Below are positions 1-12,100 of a DNA stretch of 64,000 nucleotides, piece after piece. The position numbers were made by a program, and so were the translations under genes. Position 1 is the stretch's first letter; the number at the start of each line of letters is the position of its first letter. Source of the stretch: Pseudomonas citri (GTDB taxonomy: Bacteria > Pseudomonadota > Gammaproteobacteria > Pseudomonadales > Pseudomonadaceae); the NCBI RefSeq assembly GCF_025336485.1, contig NZ_JAODAB010000003.1, positions 1-64,000 on the forward strand. The letters run 5' to 3'. The notes below the pieces were generated by a model. The model saw nothing but the letters and a program-made list of their open reading frames with translations. It was not told the DNA's origin and made no database searches.

Positions 1-1
1 A

Positions 2-499
2 CATCGACTCTCTTTCCGCCCCCAGGGATTGTTTTCAGGTGAATCTGGAGAGGCGACAACTATCCTGACACCGGGGGCTAGCAGCGAATCCATTACTGCC
101 TTTGCGCTAGCTAAGATCTTAAAGAATGACGTCCTGTTGAATAAAAGCTTTGCCGGGAAGATAAAAATTTATGGCTGTAACTCTGCATTGCCAGACGGCC
201 CCAAAAAGTCTTTCGCTCATTCATTTGCCTGCATCATGAAGCTCTATCAGTATCACAATTGCGAGATACATGGATACGCGGAAACGCTCGTGGATGGTTA
301 TGTCGGCGCGCATAAAATTGCCACTAGCGATGATGCTTTGGTTAAAGCGCTAAACACAATGATCCAGAAAGACATAGCTTTCGGTTCTGGAATAGACGCC
401 AAGTACAATGAGGATCACGCTTTGCGCCCTAGCAAATTCCGGCAAAAAATGGAAATCTCCCAGGAGATGCTGGCTGAGTTCCGCAATGGACTCAAATAA
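2..499 (+). CDS. Hypothetical protein, 3' part (5' end outside window)
   Basis: The reading frame is open from the first bases of the window to a TAA at 497-499, so this is most likely the C-terminal part of a longer protein, although a TTG at 29 could be a start. About 165 residues are visible. A stretch reading KIKIYGCNSALPDG followed by SFAHSFACIMKLYQY and EIHGYAETL resembles the Cys-centred core seen in some effector or C80-like cysteine peptidase and surface-toxin domains, where a short beta strand ends in a conserved Cys. That resemblance is only by eye. No signal peptide or membrane segment is visible in the part present. Function is not assigned. Confidence 0.6.
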   Translation, partial: HRLSFRPQGLFSGESGEATTILTPGASSESITAFALAKILKNDVLLNKSFAGKIKIYGCNSALPDGPKKSFAHSFACIMKLYQYHNCEIHGYAETLVDGYVGAHKIATSDDALVKALNTMIQKDIAFGSGIDAKYNEDHALRPSKFRQKMEISQEMLAEFRNGLK

Positions 500-897
500 A
501 AAATAGGATGGTAGCCTCGCACCTGATAATACGAGTCTGCCCTCCTCTGTTCGGTACAAAAAGTCGAAGCGCATTAAAGTGCGGAGTTGCTACGTTCGGC
601 AGAACGTCTCCAAGGCTTGTAGCATGCATCGAGACCTGCCAGCACAATGCATCATGCATCATTATCCGGCCATCATAGCCGCAGCTAATCCAACGACCGG
701 CCCCAGCGGGTAGAACGTCGGTTGCAAGAGCGGGGGCGCCGTGCCCGCCGGCTCGACTCGTTCGTGGCTGGCATCACATGCTTCATCCAGGGAGCGCTCA
801 CTCTGTCCACCACGGCTCGACCGCTGTTGCCGGCGGCCTTCGCCGCGCCGACACTGATCACCTGGGTAGAGCGTTACATTGAGGCGGAGGAGGAACA
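500..897. other. Intergenic region with possible gene remnant
   Basis: There is no convincing intact gene here. A frame open from 689 to a TGA at 899-901 encodes a tail ending ITWVERYIEAEEEQ, which overlaps the ATG of the next gene. It reads like the C-terminus of a lost coding sequence rather than a complete gene. The motif GCATCAT is directly repeated near 651-664. No promoter could be assigned with confidence. Confidence 0.4.
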
Positions 898-1596
898 ATG
901 ATGGGCGAGCCAGAACAAAGCGGCCGATTCCCACCCACGACACGTGGGGACGTCGTCGTACCTGATCGCTTGAGTTTCGCGGCCTGGTCTCGCGTCTGGG
1001 CGGCGCTTGGAGTCAGGTGCGCGTCGCGAGAGACATATGAAGAACTCATGCGTCACTACGGCGAGCCGCACCGTGCGTACCACAATTGCCAACATCTGGA
1101 GGAATGCCTCCAGGTGCGCCAGTTCATCAACGCTCCTTGCCGGGCCCCCGCCGAGATTGACCTCGCGCTATGGTTCCACGACGCGATCTACGAGCCCCTT
1201 CGCAGTGACAACGAGCTACGCAGTGCACAATGGTTGGACGAGGTAGCGCACGATAGCGGCCTGGACGGCGAAACTCGACGCCGGCTCTACGGCTTGATCA
1301 TGGTGACGCGACACGACGGTGCTCCGACATCGGTAGATGAAGCGGTGCTGGTGGACACGGATCTGGCGATCCTTGGGGCATCGTTCGATCGATTCGAGGA
1401 GTACGGCCAACAGATCCGTAGCGAGTACCAGCAAGTGCCTATGTCTGTGTATGGCCACAAGAGACGCCAGGTACTGGAGGGCTTTCTAGCACGCGAGCGC
1501 ATCTATACGAGCGCACCATACTTCGATGCATTCGAGCAGCAGGCACGGGCAAATCTGGCACGCGCCATCGCGCCGATTCGATTGAGGATCGGATAA
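898..1596 (+). CDS. HD-superfamily metal-dependent phosphohydrolase (COG4339-like)
   Basis: A 232-residue protein. The motifs are those of the predicted HD phosphohydrolase family COG4339: YHNCQHLEECL (residues about 60-70), then LWFHDAIYEP with the HD pair, then a downstream NELRSAQW helix, and a DTDLAILG motif that supplies a further acidic ligand. Such proteins are cytosolic and the substrate is generally unknown; phosphomonoester or nucleotide hydrolysis is the usual assumption. The start at 898 follows GGCGGAGGAGGAAC, an excellent ribosome-binding site. GC content is higher than in the neighbouring genes and it sits alone between remnants, which may indicate acquisition by transfer. Family call good; function unknown. 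Confidence 0.75.
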   Translation: MMGEPEQSGRFPPTTRGDVVVPDRLSFAAWSRVWAALGVRCASRETYEELMRHYGEPHRAYHNCQHLEECLQVRQFINAPCRAPAEIDLALWFHDAIYEPLRSDNELRSAQWLDEVAHDSGLDGETRRRLYGLIMVTRHDGAPTSVDEAVLVDTDLAILGASFDRFEEYGQQIRSEYQQVPMSVYGHKRRQVLEGFLARERIYTSAPYFDAFEQQARANLARAIAPIRLRIG

Positions 1597-1740
1597 GCCG
1601 GAACCCCGGAAAACTCCATCACCCAAACGCCGCGACGTACTCAGCCAGGCGCTCCCTGGCTTCAGCCGGCTGGCTGCCGTGAGCAAGCAAAGCTGAAAAC
1701 ACTCAACCAAGCAGCGCTTCGCCTTTTGCCTTGAATACGC

Positions 1741-3081
1741 TTAGGTAATGATGCCCTGAATCGCCGCCATCAAAGTCGTGCCCGATGTACTTTCCACGGG
1801 AAAAAGCTGATCCACAGGATAGCTGACGCTGGAAAACTCTCCGTAACTGACCGCCGTCGTGCCGGTCATGCTGCTGAATAGCACGTTACCGCTGGGGTAC
1901 GTCGTCGGCTCCGCCATGTAGAGTCCCCAGTTGGCATTCAGTGTCACCTCGTCGCTGAACTCGTAGAGACAGAAACCCATCAGGTAACTACTGGTATTGG
2001 AGGCAAGATAATCCACAAGGGGCTGCACGATATCCTGGGTGACCGTTGTGAACTGCGCTTGTTGTCCGGTTGCGCCATTGTCCGATCGTGTTACCCCTAT
2101 TTCACTGAGCAGCAGAGGAACGCTGAATTGCTGACCCGGCCAGTTCAGGCTGTTAGTCGTCGAGTGACTGGACCAGTTGTCGTACTGGCCCAACGTCGTG
2201 GTCAGGCCCTCCCCGACTTGATAGATATTGACGCTGTTGAAGTACCACAGGTTGTTATAACCGATGATATCGCCGATACCGGCCCAGGCAGCCGAAAAAG
2301 TCGAGCTGTTACCACCTCCAGTGGTGCCCTCCGGCAGGTGGGTATTGGTCGTCACACCATTGAGGAAGGCCTGAAACCAATAGCTCAGCGGCGGATTACC
2401 CGACGACGGGTTGCCCTGGTCTGCGTTCGAGATGGGGCTGGTAAGTAACACATAACGATATTTCGCGGTGCTGATCTGCAGTTGCAGGTTAACGATCCAC
2501 CAAATCACCCTGGCCAGGCGCGATCCCGGGCTAACCGGCCCACTGCTCCCCTGCCCGACAAACGTATTGATATCGATCTCGTTGCCAACGGAGAAACTAT
2601 GAACGGCCGGATGGATGTCGCCGCTTACTACTACGCTGCTGACAAACTGTTGCAGTGCGCTCTGTATATCAGGCGGCGCGCTATCGAAGCTGTATGAGGC
2701 ATCAGGGTCTTTACCGTTCCAGGCATAAGTGTCGTCAGACAGGAAATAATTGGAGATGGGCACCATAACCTTTACGCCACTTTGCTGGGCATGATCCAGG
2801 AAGCTGATGTGCGCAGCTCCATACGTTCCGTTCCAGCCACGTGTTGCGCCCCAATCATAGAGACGAACCAAATTGAAACCGAAGCTGCCGATCACGCCGA
2901 TATCGTTCCGGTAGGCGTTGCTGCTTGTGTCCTGCCCGGTGTTCCAAAGCGCCTGGAAACTGTCGTTAAAGAAGTCGGAATCAGAGAACTGGGCTTGTGG
3001 CCCGGAGTTGGAATACGGCGGAGACCATGTCGTCCATGTCGGGCTGTATACCATTCCAAATACGGTGTCCGAAGTCGCCAT
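1741..3081 (-). CDS. Glycoside hydrolase-like TIM-barrel protein (clan GH-A-like)
   Basis: A 446-residue protein without an obvious signal peptide. FGMVYSPTW at the N-terminus, FNLVRLYDWG (about 89-98) and VKVMVPISNYF describe successive strands of a beta/alpha barrel. SVGNEIDI (about 165-172) matches the Asn-Glu acid/base motif of clan GH-A, and LLLSEIGVT (about 320-328) supplies the second catalytic Glu. The layout is closest to GH17/GH72-type beta-1,3-glucan enzymes, but the family is not certain. The start is preceded by AAAGGAAGGATCGAAA, a strong ribosome-binding site. It is the last gene of the minus-strand locus, 90 bp after the giant LysM protein, so a role on glucan or cell-wall material together with its neighbours is an inference. 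Confidence 0.65.
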   Translation of the reverse strand: MATSDTVFGMVYSPTWTTWSPPYSNSGPQAQFSDSDFFNDSFQALWNTGQDTSSNAYRNDIGVIGSFGFNLVRLYDWGATRGWNGTYGAAHISFLDHAQQSGVKVMVPISNYFLSDDTYAWNGKDPDASYSFDSAPPDIQSALQQFVSSVVVSGDIHPAVHSFSVGNEIDINTFVGQGSSGPVSPGSRLARVIWWIVNLQLQISTAKYRYVLLTSPISNADQGNPSSGNPPLSYWFQAFLNGVTTNTHLPEGTTGGGNSSTFSAAWAGIGDIIGYNNLWYFNSVNIYQVGEGLTTTLGQYDNWSSHSTTNSLNWPGQQFSVPLLLSEIGVTRSDNGATGQQAQFTTVTQDIVQPLVDYLASNTSSYLMGFCLYEFSDEVTLNANWGLYMAEPTTYPSGNVLFSSMTGTTAVSYGEFSSVSYPVDQLFPVESTSGTTLMAAIQGIIT

Positions 3082-3171
3082 TTTCGATCCTTCCTTTCAG
3101 GTGAGTTGCCCGCGAGGAAAACGCTCCCCGGGGACAATCGGTCCATTGCTCTGTTCTGAACACCACGCCAC

Positions 3172-6100
3172 TCAGGCGGGGTAGATCTGATTTTGAATAT
3201 CCAGAATCCCGGTGAGTTTATCGGCACCCTCAACGTAGCTGTAGACCAGCACATCGAGTACCCACTGCCCTGGCGCTGCGGCCGTAATGCCCATTTGCTC
3301 CGCGCTGTTTGTCATGGCTGAAGCCAGTGTTCCCACAAGACCCGAGGCTTTCCAGTCAGTGTCGACGTTGAACTGGACGGTCGGTGCCAATACCAAAGGA
3401 TTACGGATAGAAAGACTGCCCGGCGTTGTCGGATCGGTCTTGCCATCCACCGACTGCCAATAGGCGGCGCCGATGCGCATCTGGCGTATCGTTCCCGGCA
3501 AGGCCTGGGTTTGCGAGGCGACGAGCGTCTCGAAAAAGTTGCTGAGTGCCGAGGTCAAGTCTGGCCCCGTCATAGACACCGTTTCGACATGACTGAGTAG
3601 CGGCGTGATCCGTGTCGGAAATTTCACCACCGGTGTCTTGTAGATGAACAGCGGATTTATCTGGGCACCGGCAATCAAGTTGGCATTGCGCGATATCGAC
3701 GTTCCGCCGCTGGCGTTCTGCAGCAACAGTAGATTGAGCCGGTAGAAGTCGTAATCGAGTTCCAACTGGTCTGAGATCAGCGCTAGCTGTTCTTCCAGCG
3801 CAAAGGCCAAACGGGTCCCTGCCTGAGAGCCATTCAGCCAAGTCCCCTCTCCATCAGCCCCATTGGCGGGCGGCACGTACTTCAGGCCCGGCCACAGTAT
3901 CTGGCGGTATACCTTGATCACCGCTGATGTCCCGGTACCCGACAACGTCAACCTGTAGGTCTGCGGTGCAGTAAAGACCTGGGAATTGTGTTGCCCGTCG
4001 ACCACTGTTTGCGTGCCCGCCGGATCGACGACCAGCCAGTCTGTATTACCGCCCCCGGCAACCGCAGGCTTGATCGTCTGCTGGCCGCTCAGCTTGAAGC
4101 CATATCCATCGAACTCGACCGCTAGCGCAGCCGGAACGACCCCGTTGTTTAGATCGGCCTGATAGCCTGCATTGGTCACAAACAGGAAATCGTCAGGGTC
4201 TACCGAAAAATCCGTCATCTGACCGATGCGATCCAGCGTGACGCCGCTGATCTGGGCGGGTATCCCGCGGATCAACGTCGACATCAAGTAATTGAACGTC
4301 TTTTCAGGCAGGCCTGCGAACAGCCTCATGGCCTGCACGCCGCTCCACGCATTCTGGAGCCTGTCCGCCAAATCGGCGAGCGCCGCTACCGCGTTGGCTG
4401 CGGCCGGGCTGACGGTATCTGCCACCGTATCCGGCAGTTGCGCAAGGTCAGCCGATATAGCGGGCCAGACCGCCGAGAAAGCCGCCAACACCTCAATGAC
4501 ACTCTCGTATTTTGGCGCATTCGCGTAGCTCAGGGCGTCCGCACTGTCGTCACTGGTCTGGTTGAAGCGAACTTCCAGCGTCATTTGGTCCTGAGCCGCA
4601 TACTGCCGCTTCGTAGTGAAGCCGTAGTCCCACTGGGCCAGCACTTTGGCCGGTTCCGGGGTCAGCGTCGCGTTGCTCGCCGACTGATCCGAGATGATCG
4701 CCGGCCCCGGGTAACCCCGTAGCGGTACCGGTACCTGGATCTGGCCGACATGCCCATCAGTGTCCGCACCGTTGACGATGGGAATGATGAAGTTGAGCCA
4801 GGACGAACTCTTGTATCCCTGGATGCCGTCCACCGAATGAAGATCGAACTCCATCTGGCTGACCTGATAGTCGAGATTGAGTACGACCGACTTCTGGATG
4901 GCCGGGTCCTTGACCCCGAACAGCGTGGTAATTCGCGATCCGCTGGTGGCAAGCGCACCCTTTGCCGTGGCGATGCTCATTTGCGGTACGTTCTGAATGC
5001 CACGCGCAGGTGCCAGGCTGTTCAGCGTGTAGCTGCCAGGCAATGTCCCGGCATCAATATCAGCCAGTTTGTCCGAGAACTGATCCTGACCACCGAAATG
5101 GACGGCGATCATTTCCAGCGTATCTGTCGTGCTCGGCGTGTACGCGGTGCCGTCGATGGTGACCGTACTGCCCACGGCGAAGAACCCCGTGCGCTCGGAG
5201 TTGGCGTTGACCACATCCGAAATCTCGACGCTCATCCATGCGGCCACGTCCGTGATCGTGGCAAGCGAGGCAGGCACCACATAGGACGTCACGTTGATCG
5301 CCGTGGAGCCCAGGAACAGCGGTTCATCGGTGGCGGCCAGCGTCATCCCGGAGGGTAGATTCCCGGGCCGTTCGACGTTGAAGAACGCGGCAATCGTACT
5401 GAGCGAATCGGAGCCCGTGGTCGTGTAGGTATCAGGGACGCCGGCATAGCTCACCGTCAACCCCGGACGAATAATGTTGGGGACATAAAAAATGATCTCC
5501 GCGAGGAAACTCTGGGAAACCTGTGTCTGGGCGGCCAGCGGTGCGAACGGTTGGTTCGGATCGGTGACCGCGACCGCGTCATCCGGCGTCCGGATGACCC
5601 CGGCCACCAGATTGCCGGAGAGCTGTGGCGCCGTGGTTGGATCATTGCCCGCCCCTGCGCCTTGGACATCGAGATCGATCTGGACCAGCGTCTGTACCGA
5701 GTACGCAGAGCTCAAGGTTGTCAGCAACTGTTGCTTCAGCGTGGTCTGCGCTTCATCGAGCCCCGTGCTGTCGGTCCCGATAATGGGCGCGACGATCCTG
5801 GACATACCGCTGGCGATACCACTTTTGGCGGCAATCACGCTGGCAATGTCGGCGGCAACCTTACTGTCCGAAGATCCCGGTACGGCATATGACGGCGATA
5901 GAAGCAGATCGATGGCGGCCAGGAACTGCTGGTTCCATTGATCCGGATCCGCCGCACGGAAAGCCTGCTGCTTACCGGTCCATAGCAACCCCTTATCGGC
6001 GGAATAGGTCGGCACTTCGACGGTGTTGTTCCAGGCGACGGTCGAGAGCGGCGTCACGCCAAAATAGCGTACCCCGGATGGGTTGATCTCGTAGGTGATG

Positions 6101-9100
6101 CCTACGCCGGAGTCCGAGAAGTTGACCACCCACAGCGTCTTTCCACCTGTCGATGACGCGGGGTTTGCACTGGCTGCCAGCTTCAACGAAGGTTTCTTGA
6201 TCTGTGTGATGCCCTGGGTCTGGGTCGATGCAGGGCCGGTTGCGATCTTTAGTCCTGGGAACGCGGTCTCGAAATCAATCGCGAACTGCTGGAGCGAGCC
6301 CTGGTCCACCGCCGTCAAGCCGGCAAACGGCTGGGCCGGTATATCGGTCCGGGCTGAAACGACATGGGGCGCCCCGGCGAAGGCCGGCGCCAGCAGGGCC
6401 GGATCGCGGCTCATCGTCAGGGTCACGCCGAGACTAAGGATCGCCTTGGTTTTGGCCGGGGTAACCGCCGCCAATACCGAACCGGTCAGCGGCGGCGCCA
6501 ACAGTGTACGGGCACTGACCGAAACACCGGAGGCCGCAGCGGCGACATCGGCCACACTGAGCTGTGTCAGGTTCAGGGCCACTCGGTCGGCGTTGACACG
6601 CGCCGTCAGCAGGCCAAAGGTGTCGTTGGCATACGTCTGGTAGCGAGTGCCTTCAATGACAATCGTCTGGTTGGCGGGCAGCAAACCTGGCAACGAAGCA
6701 CACGCCGAAGCAAGGCTGCCCTCATCGAGGTTGTAGCGCGACGCCACGTCATGGAGGGTGTCGCCGCTGAGCGAAGTCATGGCCGGTGCGACAATGGCGG
6801 CCCCAGCCGCGATGATACCGGCGAGCGCGCTGACTTGGGCCATGAAGTCGTTGACGCTGAGACCGAATGCCTGCGCCAGCTCGTTGATCGTCGATGTCAC
6901 GGTCGGCGTGATTGTCCGACCATTGAGGTTAATCGCCACAGCGGCGAACAGACCGGGCACGTCACCGTTGTATTGAGCAACCCCGTTCAGGCTCCAGCCC
7001 GGATACTTGGCGACAATCCCGGAAAACGTCTCGGCGCCCGTTGCGCCGTAGACGCTGGCGCGGATGCCGGTATTGTTCGCCAGGTATGGGATGGCAAGCA
7101 GGGCCGAGTCCAGGAATGGCACCGTGCGGTTCTGATCAAGTATGGAACCCACATCGCTGGCGTACATGCCGGCGATATCCGCCAGCGTCTCGCCCTCGGC
7201 AATGGAGACCGGCAGCGTCTCGATGAACAGCGCGGTGTTAACCGCCCAAATGCCGGGTACCTCAGCGTTGCCCGCAAGAAACTGGGCTTCAGGTGTGCCC
7301 GTTGCGCCGGTTGGCGCGCCGAAGTCGGTGACCAACGAGGTCAAGGTATCGTTTGAGTTGGCAAGCACGCTAGAGATCGTGAGCACCGTGCCGATCGGCC
7401 AGATGTCATCCAGAAACTCATTGGCCCCGGCGACTTCAAGCACGGTGACGACGGCCTCCTGATCACCGCTATTCTCGCGGACCTGCTTGGTGAAACTGGC
7501 CGCGGCGTCCTCCAGCGTCACGCTGGCCGTTGTCTGGTAACTGTACTGACCCGTTGTGTCGGTATAGGTCAGCGTCAGGTTTGCGTTAAGTGGTACCGCC
7601 GCGTTTGGCGTCACCAACCCCGGGACGTTACCCGGGCCATCGACCACCAGCGTTCCGACCTGAAGCCCGATCGCACTGAGAGACAACCCGGCCGAACCGA
7701 CCGTGGCAGACCGTACGGCCGTGTGAACCATTGCATCCTGGGCCACTTTTACTGCGGCGTTGTTGTTCGCCAGCGTAGCCAGGTCGATGGCGCCATCCAG
7801 GCGGGTGACGATGGCTTGAGGCGTATCACCGGACAGCACCAGATAATTGTCCGGAACCGCGAGTTGGGTCCCCTGCCCCCACAGCAGATCGGCTCGGGCA
7901 ACCGCGTTGTATTGTCCCAGATTGGTGGCTGACACCGCGTAGCCGGTGGAGCTCTGCGACAGTGCGAAGTTCAACAACGCGCCAATGTCCTTGTAGCCAT
8001 TGGGTCCCAGCGTAACCGGATCGACGACCAGGTCTTTTGCACCGGTCAAGAAGACATAGGCGGAGTTCGCCAGGCCGAGGAGGATAATGCGCGCCGTTTC
8101 GCCAACGTTTTGCGCATCATCGAGCGTGCCAAGTGTGGTGCTCAGCCAACCGGTCACATCGGGCTGCTGCAATTGGTACGAAACGGTTTGATAGGTGGCC
8201 AAGGCACCGCTGGCGCGAACAGCCGGTGCTGTTGACAGCGCGGCACTTGGCGCGCCCCCCACCATCTGCAGCGGAGTGTTGTCCGGCAGGAACTGCGTTG
8301 GCGAAATCGAAACGGTGACCGCCAGATTGTTGTCCCCCGATGCCGGGGAAGAAAAGCGATAAGCCGCCGTCGCCGAGGGCCATGCCCCGACCGGAATCAT
8401 CTGGTCGGTGTAGCCAAGCGGCTGATCGATGGGGCTCATCACCGAGCCGTTGGTGCGATTGCCGAGTACGTCCTGGAACGCAAGAGCGACCTCGGACATC
8501 GCATTAGCGCTGATACCGGCATAGGGGTTCAACGCCGGTGGCGGCAATGGAGCGCTATCGATAGCATGGTTGACCTTCGCAAAAGCAAGCACCGACATGA
8601 CCTGCTGGTAGTCCCACGGATCATCATCATTTTGCGTCGTGGGACCGGCCGGCAGCCCCTCGTTGCTGGCTTTGAGGGCCGCCGTTTCCGTGATCTGGAA
8701 ACCGAGCAAGTTGAAGAGCGTGTTCAGCGCCTGTTGATCGGTTTCATCCGCAGGATCGACGGGCTGTGGATTCGCCCGGGTAACGTCGAAACCGATATGC
8801 CCTTGCGGCAAGGTGGCGGTGAGGTTAAGCGTACCGCCCCCGACAATGATGGGTTGGCCGGCCGTCAGGATCTGCCCATCTTGGTTCGCATCGGCAATCA
8901 GGGACAGATCGGTGGCCTGGGCAGACGCGATGCTGCCAAACGTGTCACCGGCCTGAATGACGTAGTCCGCCTTCGCCGGGATCGTGAGTGTCGCCCCGAC
9001 CAAGAGCAGGTCAACCGTGTTGAGATTGAGCGCGGCCAGCGCCTCCGGATCAAGGAAGTCATATTCCTGCGAGATGGATGCCAGTGTCTCGCCGGGCGCG

Positions 9101-12100
9101 ACGAGCTGGACCGGGTTACCGGAGAACTGAAGCTCACTGCCGGGCTGAAGCCAGCCAGTCACCTGGGCTTTCTGCGTGGCAATCGCGGCAACCGTCACGC
9201 CAGCACGCTGCGCCAGACTGAGGAAACTATCAGTCGCCAGCACTGTGACTTGTCCCAACGCCCCCGTAACGGTGGTACCCGGCACCATGGTTCCGACAAT
9301 GGTCTGGTTCAGTTCAGCCAACGAGACGGCATCGAGGCTGACATAAGAGGCATAGAGTTGCGCCACACTGGCAAGGGTGTCTGAGCTCGTGACCTCATGT
9401 GTCAGCGCCTCGAAGAAGATGTTATGCGTGCCGGTATCGACGTTGTCACCGATCAGCGCCACGTTGTTGAAGGAGTACGCCACCGGGCTACCCGCTGCTT
9501 GATTGTCGGCGACCACAATGATCTGAATGGTCGCCTGGGTTCCGCCGGTAAAGAGGGTTTGAGGCAGCCCCACCGTTCCATCCGTCGTGACATAGCGCAA
9601 ATAGTAGCCCCCGGATTTGACCACACTGCATTCCCACAGCAGTTGCAGGAAATTGAGCGAATTATCGGGTTCGAGATCGGCCAGCGGCGTTTCCAGCAGA
9701 CCGGTATTGAGCATGCGGATCGGCGTTTTGCGCAGCGTGAGTTGCGGTGCGCCATGGCTTTCGGTACTGAGGTTCGTTTTCAGCATGAAGCTGTCGGTCC
9801 GGCTCAGCGCGTCAGAGACCAGAACACCGCTCGTGCTGGACGAGCTCTGATCCGGATAGGCGATATAGAGGGTTGCGGTCTCGCCGTTGCTGGTCAGGAA
9901 TTCCCACAGCGCCAATAGCCGTTGCATCCCTGCCTGATCGGCGCCGGCGACCATATAGATGCCGTCGGGCGCGTTGGGGATCGTCTGGATATCGATGCTG
10001 ATCGAGGTCGCGTAGCAGGTGTTTTCGAGGACAACGCTCTGGATGCTGCCATCGGACGTCGTGGTGCCGGATTTTGGCTGGTACAGCAGCGTACCCGAGG
10101 GGCTGGCGGCAAGCGCCGATATCATGGCATCGGGCAGCGTCCACATCGACGGCTGCACCACTTTCTGACCACTCGGGATGATCTGCGCCGGCACTTGCGG
10201 GGTCACCCAGAGGTTGATCGTCCCTACGGACTGGCAATCGGCCGCGTAGGTAAACTGCGGCAACGCAATGGTCTGGGAGACGCTGGGTTGGAACGTAAGC
10301 GTCCTGAAGCTGTTGATCTGGTCGATTTCTGGCTGGACCAGCGGCATGACCGCCGCGCTGGCGTCGACGGACACCCACGACGCACCTGAGCTGCCGATGT
10401 CGATGTCGTAGCCAGTGGCAACCGCGCCCAGCGGGTATTCCTGACCAACCAGGGCATAGAGCGGATACGCCAATGTTGCCGAGGGGGCTGGCTGTCCAGG
10501 GAACTTCGGCGCCGGGGCTCTCAGGCCGCTCATCATGAAACGGCTGGTCATATTCAGCGCATCGGTGAACATCCCCATGGACGCCAGGTTATCGGTAAGT
10601 ACCGACAAACGCATGCCGGGGATCGCAACGACAGACAAGGTCAATATCTTCGACGTGGCATCGACCTGAAAGAGGCCGGAGACCAAGGCAATGCAATCTG
10701 TCAGTTGTTCGAGGGACAGATCATAGGCTGCAGAGATGCTACTTAGCGTGTCAGTGGCCGCTATCGAATGGCTCACATTTGGCGCTGTCAGCGATGCCCG
10801 GGCTGCCAGAAGCGATGCCATTCCTGAGGCCGTGCTATCGGCGATCCGCTTCGCGGAGACTTTATACTGGCGCTGGATGTTCCCGAAGCTGCTGGCATAC
10901 GGGATGTTGATGATCTGACCGACAGCCAACGGGGTCGTTGCGACCTGGATGCCATTCCACTGCTGCAGGCTCTGGATCGCCGCCGACTGGGTTCGCTCGT
11001 CGGCCGCGAAGAACGCTTCGGCAATGGAGACCAGTGTGTCGCCCGTCGTGGCCGCATAGGGCAGGATGAAACTGCTGCTGGTCGGGACAGCGACGGCCGG
11101 CAGGCTAACGGTTTGGCCGATATCAAGGCCGATTGCGGCGTTGTTGCCAAGCAGTTGGGAGAGCGTGAGGCCTGGGTAGGCCGCCGCCACTTTGGCAAAG
11201 GTGTCTCCACTCTGGACCGTGTAGATCGTGTCGTGGGCGGTGGTCTGTGGGATCGAGAGCTTCTGACCGGCTGTTAAAGTCAGGGCAGGGTTGGCCGTGG
11301 TCAGCGTCGTTGGATCGAAATCAACGATACGGTCGTACCAGTAGCCAATGATTGAGTTGTAGCTCTCCCCTGCTCGGGTCACCGTGGTCAGATCGCCGAG
11401 CGAAATTGACTGGCCCGGGTTTATCACGGTCAGGCTCTCGGCGTTTGTTGTCACCAATTGCTCGGCGGTGACGCCGAATTGCGCCGCCAGCGAGGTGATG
11501 CTGTCCGTGGATTTGGCCGTGAAGGTGATGTCACCGAGGGCCAGCGTCACTGCAGTGTTGAGGACGTTCTGTGCGGACTGATTACTGGCCGCGACCATGT
11601 AAGGAGTCACCTGAAGGGGTATCAACAACTCCGTCCCGGCGGCCAGTGGATTGAAATTGACGCCTGGGTTGGCAGCTTTCAGCGTGCCGAGGTCGATGCC
11701 GAAATCCGCGGCGACCGATACCCCGCTTTCGTCGGCAATGACCGTGTGCAGGATGCGCATCGCCGGAATCGTGAGTGCGGTTCCGGCCTGTAGGTTATTG
11801 AAATCCACACCAGGATTGGCGGCCTGAAGATCGGCCTCGGAGACGCCAAAGCATGCCGCGAGCCCGGTCAGCGTATCGCCGGTCTGACTGGTGTACGTGA
11901 CCGTAGTCGTCGGGATGAACACGGTCTGGCCGACAGTCGGTTCAGCGTTCTGGTAGTCCGGGTTGGCCGCCCTGAGATCCGCTCCGCTCACGCCAAACAG
12001 GTTGCCTATCGAGGCCAGAGTATCGCCGGGACGTACCGTGTAGTTGTTGGTAAAGCGGTTGGCGATCGATGTCAGCGAGGCGGCTGCGGTCTGGGACTCG